Shown: positions 8,533 to 19,541 of the stretch, piece after piece
Numbering within the stretch: the stretch's first letter is position 1
How the letters are laid out: each line of letters starts with the position of its first letter
Source of the DNA: Aminobacter ciceronei
GTDB taxonomy: Bacteria > Pseudomonadota > Alphaproteobacteria > Rhizobiales > Rhizobiaceae
Reading direction: 5' to 3'
Assembly: GCF_014138625.1 (NCBI RefSeq)
Contig: NZ_JACJHY010000006.1
Coordinates: 62,001-126,000 of the forward strand
Length of the DNA stretch: 64,000 nt
Notes under the pieces: model-generated
Database searches by the model: none
What the model was told of the DNA's origin: nothing
The model's input: only the letters and a program-made list of their open reading frames with translations
Made by a program: the position numbers and the translations under genes

Positions 8533-8936
8533 GCACCATGGAAGACGTTATCGCAGCGACCACCGACGGGACCGCTCCCGAAACCGGCGGCAACGGCGTC
8601 GTGTCGGCCTCGGCCATTCCGGCGGACGAACTGGCGCGGCTGACCGACGACATCGTCTCGGCGCTGAAGACGGTCTATGACCCCGAAATCCCTGCCGACA
8701 TCTACGAACTCGGCCTCGTCTACAAGATCGACATCGAGGACGACCGCACCGTCAAGATCGACATGACGCTGACCGCTCCGGGCTGCCCGGTGGCAGGCGA
8801 AATGCCCGGCTGGGTGCAGAACGCCGTCGGCGCCGTCGAGGGCGTGTCGGGCGTCGAGGTCAATATGACCTTCGATCCGCCATGGACGCCCGACCGCATG
8901 TCGGAGGAAGCCCAGGTCGCGGTGGGCTGGTATTGA
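8529..8936 (+). CDS. sufT: SufT-type Fe-S assembly protein (DUF59/MIP18 domain)
   Basis: A 135-residue protein with a variable first 35 residues and a DUF59/MIP18 domain from about residue 38 on. The family motif is seen in YDPEIPADIYELGLVY and LTAPGCPVAGEMP, which carries the conserved cysteine. SufT proteins help Fe-S maturation, especially under high cluster demand. The start overlaps the sufS stop (ATGA) and its own TGA overlaps the next ATG (TGATG), so sufS, sufT and the unknown gene after it are translationally coupled. Confidence 0.93.
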   Translation: MSTMEDVIAATTDGTAPETGGNGVVSASAIPADELARLTDDIVSALKTVYDPEIPADIYELGLVYKIDIEDDRTVKIDMTLTAPGCPVAGEMPGWVQNAVGAVEGVSGVEVNMTFDPPWTPDRMSEEAQVAVGWY

Positions 8937-9340
8937 TGAGCGAGTTGGCAGCCGCGAACGGCGTGTTCGTCGACTGCTATGTTCGTGTCTTGTCGCTGCC
9001 TGCTGACGGAATCCGCTATGGCTCTGACGAGGAAGCCTTTCGGAAAACTGCGATCGGTCGCATATGTCGAATCGTGGAGCCGTACGAAGGTACGTCGGAC
9101 GATGGGCTTCGCATCCGTACGGGAGAGTTTCGCGCTCACTACGCCATTCTGTCTCGCCACGGGATAGAGGGGTACTCGCTCTATCTGGGCGCAGGCGACG
9201 TGCAAGTCGTCGCTCCGACCGAGGAGATGCTGCTCCTGTACAGCGATGACATTTGGCAGCTCGTCGCTCCACACGGCGAAACGCAAGACACGCATACTTA
9301 CGACAAGCTGGTCGCCGCTTTCGGATTGGTGGACCTGTGA
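8936..9340 (+). CDS. Unknown 134-residue protein inside the suf operon
   Basis: I do not recognise this protein. It starts at the ATG sharing one base with the sufT stop and ends in a GTGA overlap with the next gene. The sequence is acidic and soluble, with no signal peptide or long hydrophobic span; it has a compact mixed alpha/beta look (VDCYVRVLSLP, RICRIVEP, GYSLYLGAGDVQVV, DDIWQLVAPHG). Codons such as CGT, GGA, CGA and CTA are commoner than in neighbouring suf genes, which hints at acquisition by transfer. Suf operons I know place sufA directly after sufT, so this pair looks inserted. Confidence 0.7.
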   Translation: MSELAAANGVFVDCYVRVLSLPADGIRYGSDEEAFRKTAIGRICRIVEPYEGTSDDGLRIRTGEFRAHYAILSRHGIEGYSLYLGAGDVQVVAPTEEMLLLYSDDIWQLVAPHGETQDTHTYDKLVAAFGLVDL

Positions 9341-9624
9341 CCTATGCCCGCAAGATCGTCTTGCAGCTGCCGGTCAGCCGACCACAGGCAATTGGGCCCT
9401 TTGTGGAGCAGTGCTTGCGAGACGGCGTCTCCCTCATCGCGGTCGTGGGAGAGAATGCAAAAGACGTAGAAGATCAGATCGACGCACTCGTTGTCGGCGA
9501 TGGTTCAGATTCAAGTCGTTTCGTTGTGACCACGGCGCATCAGGGCGAAGCGGTAGAGGATGTGTTGGAGTTCGCATCACATTTTGGAACCGACGCCGAT
9601 AAGGTGCAGCTTGTCAGAATCTAG
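9337..9624 (+). CDS. Unknown 95-residue protein, GTG start, paired with the preceding gene
   Basis: The frame opens at GTG 9337-9339, overlapping the upstream TGA by four bases (GTGA), and begins (M)TYARKIVLQLPVS. A small soluble protein with alternating strands and helices (IVLQLPV, GVSLIAVVGENA, SSRFVVTTAH, EAVEDVLEFASHF) and an acidic middle. I recognise no family. Codon use is unusual for the region: by hand count 36 of 95 sense codons end in A or T, and TCA, GTA, AGA and GCA recur. The two-gene module might be an effector/partner pair, but nothing in the sequence proves this. Confidence 0.65.
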   Translation: MTYARKIVLQLPVSRPQAIGPFVEQCLRDGVSLIAVVGENAKDVEDQIDALVVGDGSDSSRFVVTTAHQGEAVEDVLEFASHFGTDADKVQLVRI

Positions 9625-9732
9625 CCGAACAACTGGAAATTGGATGCCTTGCATCACGCGAGACATTTCACCATCTTAAGGAAGAATCATCCGGCAGGCC
9701 TTGAACCTGCAAGGAATGGAGCAGGAAGAAAC

Positions 9733-10113
9733 ATGGGACGCTTCGCCGTCATCTCAATGACCGACCGGGCCGCCGACCGCGTGCGCGAGATCATGGCCAC
9801 CCGTGAGAATGCCAAGGGCATCCGCCTCGGCATCAAGAAGGGCGGCTGCGCCGGCATGGAATATACGGTCGACCTAGTGACCGAGCCGAACCCCAAGGAC
9901 GACCACATCGAGCGCGACGGCGCCCATGTCTATGTCGCTCCTGAAGCCGCGCTCTTCCTGTTCGGCACGCAGATGGACTTCGAGGTGACCACCCTGCGCA
10001 CCGGCTTCACCTTCAACAATCCGAACCAGAGCTCGGCCTGCGGCTGCGGTGAGTCGGTCGAGCTGAAGCCCGCCGACCTGAAGGCGCTCGCCGAAGCGCG
10101 CGCGCAGGCCTGA
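9733..10113 (+). CDS. sufA: A-type Fe-S carrier SufA/IscA
   Basis: A 126-residue HesB/IscA-family carrier that accepts nascent clusters and delivers them to apo-proteins. The three ligand cysteines are Cys39 in GGCAGMEY and Cys103/Cys105 in SSACGCGES. The start at MGRFAVISM has GGAAG six bases upstream. It closes the suf operon after the two unknown genes and a 108-base gap in which I see no further gene. Confidence 0.95.
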   Translation: MGRFAVISMTDRAADRVREIMATRENAKGIRLGIKKGGCAGMEYTVDLVTEPNPKDDHIERDGAHVYVAPEAALFLFGTQMDFEVTTLRTGFTFNNPNQSSACGCGESVELKPADLKALAEARAQA

Positions 10114-10170
10114 TCCGGGAGGTCTGCCGCCAATCCGAGAGGGCTGCGCCCAATCCGAGAGGTTTGCCAA
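10111..10170 (+). repeat. Three tandem 20-base units each carrying a Shine-Dalgarno-like sequence
   Basis: From the sufA stop to the start of the TfoX-N gene the DNA is three imperfect 20-base copies (10111-10130, 10131-10150, 10151-10170). Each has the core ATCCG(G/A)GAGG followed by CTGC or TTGC. The last copy supplies the ribosome-binding site of the next gene. It looks like a local slippage duplication of a leader/RBS segment. Confidence 0.75.
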
Positions 10171-10484
10171 TGAGCGACGAAGCCATCCGCGAGACCTTCT
10201 CCGGCCTTGGCGATGTCACCATCCGCAAGATGTTCGGCGGCAAGGGCATCTATCACGACGGCCTGATCGTCGGCGTAGAGGTGCGTGGCGAAATCCTGCT
10301 CAAGGCCGATGCGGTGAGCGCGCCCGATTTCGAGGCGGCGGGGGCAACGCGCTGGACCGATGCCGGCGGGCGACCGGTCAATATGCCCTATTGGACAATC
10401 CCCGAAAGCGCCATCGACGATCCTGATGAAATGACCGTGTGGGCGCGCAAGGCGTTCGAGGCGGCACTGCGCAGCAAGAAATAA
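10170..10484 (+). CDS. TfoX N-terminal-domain protein
   Basis: A 104-residue stand-alone TfoX-N (Sxy-like) domain. The family motif RKMFGGKGIYHDGLIVGVE is present at about residues 20-38, and the protein ends soon after PYWTIPE. In gammaproteobacteria TfoX controls competence; stand-alone N domains in alphaproteobacteria have no established role. The ATG is preferred over an in-frame TTG six bases upstream because the GAGAGG of the last tandem unit is well placed. A second TfoX-N gene lies at 20933-21277. It is probably read from the suf transcript. Confidence 0.8.
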   Translation: MSDEAIRETFSGLGDVTIRKMFGGKGIYHDGLIVGVEVRGEILLKADAVSAPDFEAAGATRWTDAGGRPVNMPYWTIPESAIDDPDEMTVWARKAFEAALRSKK

Positions 10485-10486
10485 CT

Positions 10487-10882
10487 TCACATCTCGCCGG
10501 GCGGCACGAAGAAGCAGTTCTCGTGCTCTTCGGTCGGATGCAGGCAGATGTGATAGTTGCCGTCGCTCGAGGGGATTTCCGAGCCATAGGGTACGAAATA
10601 GCGGTTATGGTGCGTCACCTTGCGGTGATCGCCGGGTTCCAGCACGATCGACCAGCCGCCGCCATTCTCCTTGACTGACTTCTCGGGAATGGCCTGGCAC
10701 TCGCCATGTTCGATGTCGCCATGGCAGCAGGCCGGCGGATAGTTCCAGCCTGAAGCCGCCCGATGCGCCGAAGCCGGGGCGGTCATGACAGACAATGCCA
10801 GCAACGCAAACGCTACGGCAGCGCAGCAGCGCGCGAATGCCTGCATGCTGAGAAGTCGGCAACGCCCGCCACTGTCGGACAT
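10487..10882 (-). CDS. Secreted Cys/His-containing protein of unknown function
   Basis: The protein carries a Sec signal peptide (AVAFALLALSVMTAPASA, cleavage expected before HRAASG). The mature part of about 92 residues contains PACCHGDIEHGECQAIP and ends HICLHPTEEHENCFFVPPGEM. Five cysteines and several histidines suggest disulfides or metal binding in the periplasm. I do not know the family. The start is uncertain: ATG at 10882 (used here) or ATG at 10846, which would leave a signal peptide of normal length; neither has a strong ribosome site. It converges on the TfoX-N gene with two bases between stops. Confidence 0.7.
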   Translation of the reverse strand: MSDSGGRCRLLSMQAFARCCAAVAFALLALSVMTAPASAHRAASGWNYPPACCHGDIEHGECQAIPEKSVKENGGGWSIVLEPGDHRKVTHHNRYFVPYGSEIPSSDGNYHICLHPTEEHENCFFVPPGEM

Positions 10883-11000
10883 CACGCAAACCCCGATGAT
10901 GCCGCCGGGCAATCCCGGACGGCAGGCTGGCCGCGCCGCATCTTAAGCCTGCTTGTTCGGAATGTATATTATGAAGCGCTAATATTGGCGTGGATGCGGT

Positions 11001-11927
11001 TCACGCCTTGGCCAGCGCGATCGCCACCTTGGCCGCCAGCCGCGCATTGTTCTCGACCAAGGCGACGTTGGTCTTCAAGCTGGCGCCGTTGGTCAGTTCG
11101 AGAATCTTGGCCAGCAGGAACGGCGTCACCGCCTTGCCCGAGATGTTTTGCGCCTCGGCCGCCTTCTGGGCCGCTTCGATGTAGCCGGCCATCGTTTCAG
11201 TCGGGATCTCGTCGCTCTCCGGCACCGGGTTGGCGACCAAAAGGCCGCCGTCGAGGCCGAGTGCTGCGCGCGTCGCATGCAGGCGGGCGATCTTGTCAGC
11301 TGTGTCGAGGCGCAGCGGTGCCGCATAGGGCGACTTGCGCGACCAGAAGGCCGGCACGATGTCGGAGCCGTAGGCGACAACAGGCACGCCGCGCGTCTCC
11401 AGCACTTCCAACGTCTTTTCGATGTCGAGGATCGCCTTGGCGCCGGCCGAGACCACGATGACAGGCGTGCGCGCCAGCTCGTCGAGGTCGGCCGAGATGT
11501 CAAAGCTCTTCTCGGCGCCCTTGTGCACGCCGCCGATGCCGCCGGTCGCGAACACCTTGATGCCGGCGAGATGGGCCGCGATCATCGTCGCCGCCACGGT
11601 CGTGCCGCCGGTGCGGCCTTCGGCAACCGCATAGGCGATGTCGGCGCGCGACAGCTTCATTGCGCCGCCGGTCATGGCCAGCGATTCGCGCTCGCCGTCC
11701 GACAGGCCGATCTTGATGCGGCCGCCGATGACGGCGATCGTTGCGGGCACCGCACCTTCGTCCGAGATGATCTTCTCGACATTGGCCGCCATAGCCGAAT
11801 TGTCGGGATAGGGCATGCCGTGGGTGATGATGGTGCTTTCGAGCGCGACAACCGGCTTGCCGGCGGCAAGAGCCGCGGCGACGGGCGCGTGGATGTCGAT
11901 GAAGGGGCGGGCGGTTTCAGGCGTCAT
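11001..11927 (-). CDS. psuG: Pseudouridine-5'-phosphate glycosidase
   Basis: A 308-residue PsuG, which cleaves the C-C glycosidic bond of pseudouridine 5'-phosphate to uracil and ribose 5-phosphate. Residues matching the E. coli active site are Glu30 (VALESTIITHG), Lys91 (GGAMKLSRAD), Asp147 (SFDISADLDE) and Lys164 (SAGAKAILD). The chosen ATG has AAGGAGA six bases upstream; an earlier in-frame ATG overlaps the psuK stop by four bases and is a weaker option. Paired with psuK upstream it forms a pseudouridine degradation operon. Confidence 0.94.
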   Translation of the reverse strand: MTPETARPFIDIHAPVAAALAAGKPVVALESTIITHGMPYPDNSAMAANVEKIISDEGAVPATIAVIGGRIKIGLSDGERESLAMTGGAMKLSRADIAYAVAEGRTGGTTVAATMIAAHLAGIKVFATGGIGGVHKGAEKSFDISADLDELARTPVIVVSAGAKAILDIEKTLEVLETRGVPVVAYGSDIVPAFWSRKSPYAAPLRLDTADKIARLHATRAALGLDGGLLVANPVPESDEIPTETMAGYIEAAQKAAEAQNISGKAVTPFLLAKILELTNGASLKTNVALVENNARLAAKVAIALAKA

Positions 11928-11947
11928 GTTGGTCTCCTTGGTCCGCG

Positions 11948-12886
11948 TCATGCCATTTCCCGGGCTTGCGGCACAAGGGCCAGCGCCGCGTCAAAGTCTG
12001 CCTGGGCGAGATCGGGCACCGCCGAGGCACTCTCTATGGCCAGCACGGCTGCAGCAATGCCCTCGCGCAGCGCCCGCTCGAGCGGCAGGCCGCGCAGAAG
12101 CGCCACCGTCGTTACCCCCGCCAGCGCGTCGCCGGCGCCGGTCACGTCGACGATCCAGCGTGGGGCAGGCGGTGTGATCTCGATCAGGCCGGCGGCGTCA
12201 TAGGCAAAGACCGAGCTGCCGCCTGCCGTGACGACGCCGCGCATGAGCCCCGTGGCGCGCAGGCCGCGGGCGAAGGCGTCGGGCGTGGAATCGGCAGCGA
12301 CATCAGCCAGCACCGCCGCCTCGCGCCGGTTCATGTAGAGGCAGGAGAGCTTGCCGAGGATCGGCGCCAGCCGCACCGCCTTGGCGGGCGAAATCGCAAT
12401 GGCAAACAGCGGCTTGTCGGCAATCTCGCCGAGCCTGGTCAGCGCTGCTTCGGGCAGGTTGGCGTCGCACAGCACGGCATCCGTGCCGGCGATCGCCTCA
12501 CGCGTCTTGGCGCGCCTGAGCTGCTTGGCGAAGGCAAGTTCGTAGAGGCTCATGTCTGCCAGTGCCGCGACCACGTCGCCGTCGCGGTCGAGCAGGGCGG
12601 TGTAGCTCGGCGTCGCCCGGTCGAGGAAGATGGCCGACAGGTCCTCGATGCCGTTGGCCGCGATCTCCGACGCCACGGCGTCGCCGGCCGCGTCGCCGCC
12701 GCGCACCGACATCAAGGCGCCGGTCGCCCCGCGACGCACTGCACCCCGCAACGCATTGAAAGCGCCGCCGCCAACCTCCTCGCTCATCGAGCCGGGGATC
12801 GAGGCGCCCGCCACGAACGGTGCCGTCATGCGGCCGCGCCGGTCGACATGGGCGCCTCCGATGGCAAGGATCTTGGGTGACGTCAT
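11948..12886 (-). CDS. psuK: Pseudouridine kinase (PfkB family)
   Basis: A 312-residue PfkB/ribokinase-fold sugar kinase. It has the N-terminal GGxxxDxxG-type motif (IGGAHVDRRG, residues 9-18), the GGGAFNAL substrate segment at 39-46 and the anion-hole motif DVTGAGDAL at 247-255 with catalytic Asp253. Kinase specificity cannot be read from these motifs alone; pseudouridine is inferred from the adjacent psuG. The 276-base gap upstream to recA holds both divergent promoters. Confidence 0.85.
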   Translation of the reverse strand: MTSPKILAIGGAHVDRRGRMTAPFVAGASIPGSMSEEVGGGAFNALRGAVRRGATGALMSVRGGDAAGDAVASEIAANGIEDLSAIFLDRATPSYTALLDRDGDVVAALADMSLYELAFAKQLRRAKTREAIAGTDAVLCDANLPEAALTRLGEIADKPLFAIAISPAKAVRLAPILGKLSCLYMNRREAAVLADVAADSTPDAFARGLRATGLMRGVVTAGGSSVFAYDAAGLIEITPPAPRWIVDVTGAGDALAGVTTVALLRGLPLERALREGIAAAVLAIESASAVPDLAQADFDAALALVPQAREMA

Positions 12887-13068
12887 GATGCAGGTGTCCG
12901 GCAGAGGTTTCGGGCGTGGAAGTTAGTGTCTGGCGAGGCGGGCGGCAACCGAATCGCGGCGCGGGCGGATTTTCACGGCGGCGTGTCGCGCCATATGCGA
13001 CATCGCATCACGTGCAGCTTTAAAACAAAAAAAGAACACGCATGTGATTAAACATAAATATCAGTAAG

Positions 13069-13104
13069 TTGACTGCTCTTGCCAAATGAGAACAAAACAG
13101 ATAC
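13069..13104 (+). promoter_or_regulatory. recA promoter with SOS-box-like sequence
   Basis: A TTGACT at 13069-13074 is a fair -35 element. At 13090-13104 the sequence is GAAC-N7-ATAC, six of eight matches to the direct-repeat LexA box of alphaproteobacteria (GAAC-N7-GAAC, the reverse reading of GTTC-N7-GTTC). It would overlap the expected -10 region, the usual place for LexA repression of recA. The surrounding 13020-13125 segment is markedly AT-rich. The second half-site is poor, so the box is provisional. Confidence 0.45.
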
Positions 13105-13162
13105 AAAATTATATCGGTACCGGATCTGCCGGCCTTCATTGACGACCACGGGGTGATGTATC

Positions 13163-14251
<1,089 letters not shown>

Positions 14252-14311
14252 GCGCATTCGGGGCCGGTCCGGCGAACGCTGGACCAGACCCAAGACAGAC
14301 GATCTGAGCGA

Positions 14312-14336
14312 CCGCCGGCCATTGTGCCGGCGGTTT
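14312..14336 (+). terminator. Hairpin terminator after recA
   Basis: CCGCCGGC at 14312-14319 pairs with GCCGGCGG at 14326-14333 around a six-base loop and is followed by TTT and a T-rich run. It lies 60 bases after the recA stop, consistent with a Rho-independent terminator. Confidence 0.65.
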
Positions 14337-14499
14337 GCGTTTGTGAAGACGGCTTCGCTGATCGGGCGGCGGAATTGCGGGCTATTGCCGGTCCGGTGTT
14401 TCTGGACAGGGTTAAGGTGGGCGGCTAAAAGGCCAGTTCCAATTTCCGCCTGCAAAGGGCGGGGTGCATCTGTTCAGGGCGGCGATCAAAGGCGGCAAT

Positions 14500-17160
<2,661 letters not shown>

Positions 17161-17186
17161 TCCTGGATCAGGCTTAGGAATCGACA

Positions 17187-17214
17187 GGGCGGGAGCTTCG
17201 GCCCCCGCCCTTTT
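17187..17214 (+). terminator. Rho-independent terminator after alaS
   Basis: GGGCGGG at 17187-17193 pairs with CCCGCCC at 17204-17210 and is followed directly by TTTT. It begins 27 bases after the alaS stop. Confidence 0.8.
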
Positions 17215-17268
17215 CATTTGGCCGTCTCGACGTCCAGGTCGCTGGCCGGCGGATCAGTCTTCAGCGGA

Positions 17269-17667
17269 TCAGTCTTCAAAAGCAGCGACAAATTCGACCT
17301 TGATCCGGTCGGGATCTTCGATGAACAGTGCGTAATAGTCGCTGCCGCCATTGGCGAAGGGATAACGCTCGTCATAGAGGCAGGGAATGCCGTTGTCCCG
17401 GCAGACCTGCCTGAGCCTGTCGACGGTCGTCCTGTCTTCCACGCGAAAGGCCAGATGATTGAGGCCAACGCCGGACCGGTGATAGGGCCGATGGGCGTGC
17501 TTCTCGGCCACCTGCACGAAGGTCAAATAGGCATGGTTGCCGTGGGCGAGCGTGAAGCCATCGTTCCAGCGCCCGGTTTCCTCATAGCCGATCTGCGCGA
17601 GAAGAGACGCCCAGAAGGCATGCGATCTCTCCAGGTTCGACACATAGATTTCGACGTGATGCAGCAT
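17269..17667 (-). CDS. VOC-family protein (glyoxalase/dioxygenase fold)
   Basis: A 132-residue vicinal-oxygen-chelate protein with two beta-alpha-beta-beta-beta modules. Probable metal ligands are His4 in MLHHVEIYVSN, the His in GLNHLAFRV and the Glu in RIKVEFVA. NGGSDYYALFIEDPD is typical of this fold. Substrate is unknown. A GGGGCC stands six bases before the ATG. It is the only gene on its strand here, converging with alaS. Confidence 0.85.
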   Translation of the reverse strand: MLHHVEIYVSNLERSHAFWASLLAQIGYEETGRWNDGFTLAHGNHAYLTFVQVAEKHAHRPYHRSGVGLNHLAFRVEDRTTVDRLRQVCRDNGIPCLYDERYPFANGGSDYYALFIEDPDRIKVEFVAAFED

Positions 17668-17854
17668 CGGCTTGGCCCCTGAACGCTGTTTGCCTGCAAT
17701 CTCAAGCTGTATCGCTTCCAGTCCTCATCCGCTATCCCATTGGCCTGGGGGATTGTCATGCGGCAGGCGTGCGGGACCTCCGGTTTGAACTCAGCAGGAT
17801 TTGTCAAATCAGGCTATGTTTCTGTCCGGCCGATCGATTTGCAAAGGGTTTGGC

Positions 17855-18703
17855 ATGAACGGTGAAACGGCATGGGCAGTCTATGAAACCCGCCTGAGAA
17901 GGGTTTCGGCTCACATCCACGCGCATCTCGACGAGGAGCTGGATATGGACTGCCTGGCCGACATCGCCTGCATGTCGAGCTACCACTGGCACAGGATCTA
18001 CCGCGCCATCTACGGTGAAACGGCTGCCGCCACGGTCAAGCGCCTCAGGCTGCACCGCGCCGCCGGCGACATCGTGGGGACGGATCTGACTGTCCTGGAG
18101 ATTGCGAAACGGTCCGGCTATCCCAACGTCCAGTCGTTCAACCGCATCTTCAAGGCCGTCTACGGCATGCCGCCGGCGCGCTACCGGAGGGAGGGAAGCC
18201 ACAAGCTCTTCGAAACCCACAGAGGAAAGGCTTCCCACATGTTCGACGTTCAGATCCGCACCATATCCGACACCAGCCTCGTCGGCGTTCCCCATCAGGG
18301 CTCCTACATGCAGATCGGCAAGGCCTTCGAGCAGCTGTTCGGCACGCTCTACGCCCGCGGCCAGGCGCGGCCCGACATGCGCATGATCGGTATCTATCTC
18401 GACGCCCCCGATCTCGTTGCCGAGGACAGACTGCGCTCGGTCGCCTGCGTCAGCGCCGATGCGTCGGCACCTGCCGCCGCACCGCTCGAGCGCCGCGCCA
18501 TCCAGGGCGGCGAATACGCCGTGCTGCGCCACAAGGGGCCGTATGCCGAGATGCACATGGCCTACAAATGGCTCTATGCCGAATGGTTGCCGAAATCGGG
18601 TCGCCAACTGCGCGACGCGCTGATGTTCGAGGAATACCTCAACAACCCGCGCGACGTGGCGCCATCAGAGCTCCTGACCGACATCCACCTGCCGTTGGCC
18701 TGA
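17855..18703 (+). CDS. AraC-family regulator with C-terminal GyrI-like effector domain
   Basis: A 282-residue regulator. Residues about 12-115 are an N-terminal AraC double helix-turn-helix (CLADIACMSSYHWHRIYRAI; VLEIAKRSGYPNVQSFNRIFK). Residues about 130-281 form a GyrI-like/SOUL-type ligand domain (VQIRTISDTSLVGVPHQG, GGEYAVLRHKGPY). This Rob/SoxS-with-GyrI architecture usually senses small hydrophobic or cationic compounds. The ATG used has AAAGGG seven bases upstream; ATG 17816 is an alternative. Targets are not evident; the neighbouring VOC gene is divergent and is a candidate. Confidence 0.88.
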   Translation: MNGETAWAVYETRLRRVSAHIHAHLDEELDMDCLADIACMSSYHWHRIYRAIYGETAAATVKRLRLHRAAGDIVGTDLTVLEIAKRSGYPNVQSFNRIFKAVYGMPPARYRREGSHKLFETHRGKASHMFDVQIRTISDTSLVGVPHQGSYMQIGKAFEQLFGTLYARGQARPDMRMIGIYLDAPDLVAEDRLRSVACVSADASAPAAAPLERRAIQGGEYAVLRHKGPYAEMHMAYKWLYAEWLPKSGRQLRDALMFEEYLNNPRDVAPSELLTDIHLPLA

Positions 18704-18732
18704 GTTGGGGGCGCAGGGAAATCCGGCGGTCG

Positions 18733-19515
18733 TCAAATAAACTCGCGGCCACCGGTATATTGACGGCGAAGCCGCCGGATCACCCACTTGTGGAGCGGCT
18801 GGTTCCGCCGGCGATGGAGAAAGACTGTCTCGCCGAATGGCTGTTCGCCTGGCTCGTTCTGCCATGGACCAAACTGCGACGGATCGGGAAACAGCGCTGC
18901 GTTGTGTCTCTTCGCAAGGATCGTCAGCACCGACTGGTCATGTCGATGGTCGACGAAGCCAGGCAGGTTCGGAAGCCCGTGTATGTTCGGGGCATCAGTG
19001 AGACATGCCTCGCTTGTCATGGCTTCGGAAAGGCGTGACACAAACTGCCTTGCTTCCGGCCCAGCCCGGTAAAGCTGAATGCCGCCTACGAGTTGCGGCA
19101 GCGACCAGAACTCATCGGTGTCGGCGTTCAGCTCGACAAAGCAATCGCGCTTTGTCCATGTCGACTGCAGCATCGCGCTGCCCATCTGGAAGAGACAAAC
19201 AGGGTGTTTTTCAGCCAGCGCGATGAGCGGCGCGGGGTCGGCGATGAATGTCATGGCGATGTCGGTGTAGAGAACCAGCGTGCCATCCGGCACGCTGTTC
19301 AGTACATCCATGATGACAAATGGCTTCCAGAGCCAATAGCCCGCACCGCGTCGTGCGCTCATTATGGCCGGGTAACGTTGCGCCAAATCGCGCAGCACAG
19401 GATGGTCCGGTGTGTAGACAACGGTATCAAGGCCGAACCGGCATGCCGTCTTTGCTAGCAATTTGCTGGCCTGTGAATAGTTCGCGGTCGCAAACGTCAC
19501 ATGAACGGCATGCAC
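18733..19515 (-). CDS. Putative glycosyltransferase-like protein
   Basis: A 260-residue soluble protein starting at GTG 19515. It shows the features RGAGYWLWKP (residues 56-65) and LVLYTDIAM (82-90), the latter resembling a GT-A DxD-type nucleotide-sugar site, and an NLPGFVDHRHDQSVLTI segment typical of family-8-like transferases. The C terminus is strongly basic (RRRNQPLHKWVIRRLRRQ), suggesting peripheral membrane attachment. The donor and acceptor are unknown. It lies 26 bases after icd on the same strand, so it may be read from the icd transcript. Confidence in the class is moderate. Confidence 0.6.
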   Translation of the reverse strand: MHAVHVTFATANYSQASKLLAKTACRFGLDTVVYTPDHPVLRDLAQRYPAIMSARRGAGYWLWKPFVIMDVLNSVPDGTLVLYTDIAMTFIADPAPLIALAEKHPVCLFQMGSAMLQSTWTKRDCFVELNADTDEFWSLPQLVGGIQLYRAGPEARQFVSRLSEAMTSEACLTDAPNIHGLPNLPGFVDHRHDQSVLTILAKRHNAALFPDPSQFGPWQNEPGEQPFGETVFLHRRRNQPLHKWVIRRLRRQYTGGREFI

Positions 19516-19541
19516 TGGGTTCGGCCTTGTCTTTTTGCAGA

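Noticed and set aside
13034-13048. A second possible SOS half-site GAAC-N7-TGAT before recA
   Set aside because: The second half does not match GAAC and it lies upstream of the -35 element.
18721-18780. A 9-base inverted repeat (18721-18729 and 18772-18780) at the end of the glycosyltransferase-like gene
   Set aside because: The 42-base spacing and the absence of a T tract make a terminator unlikely; a chance GC repeat is as likely.
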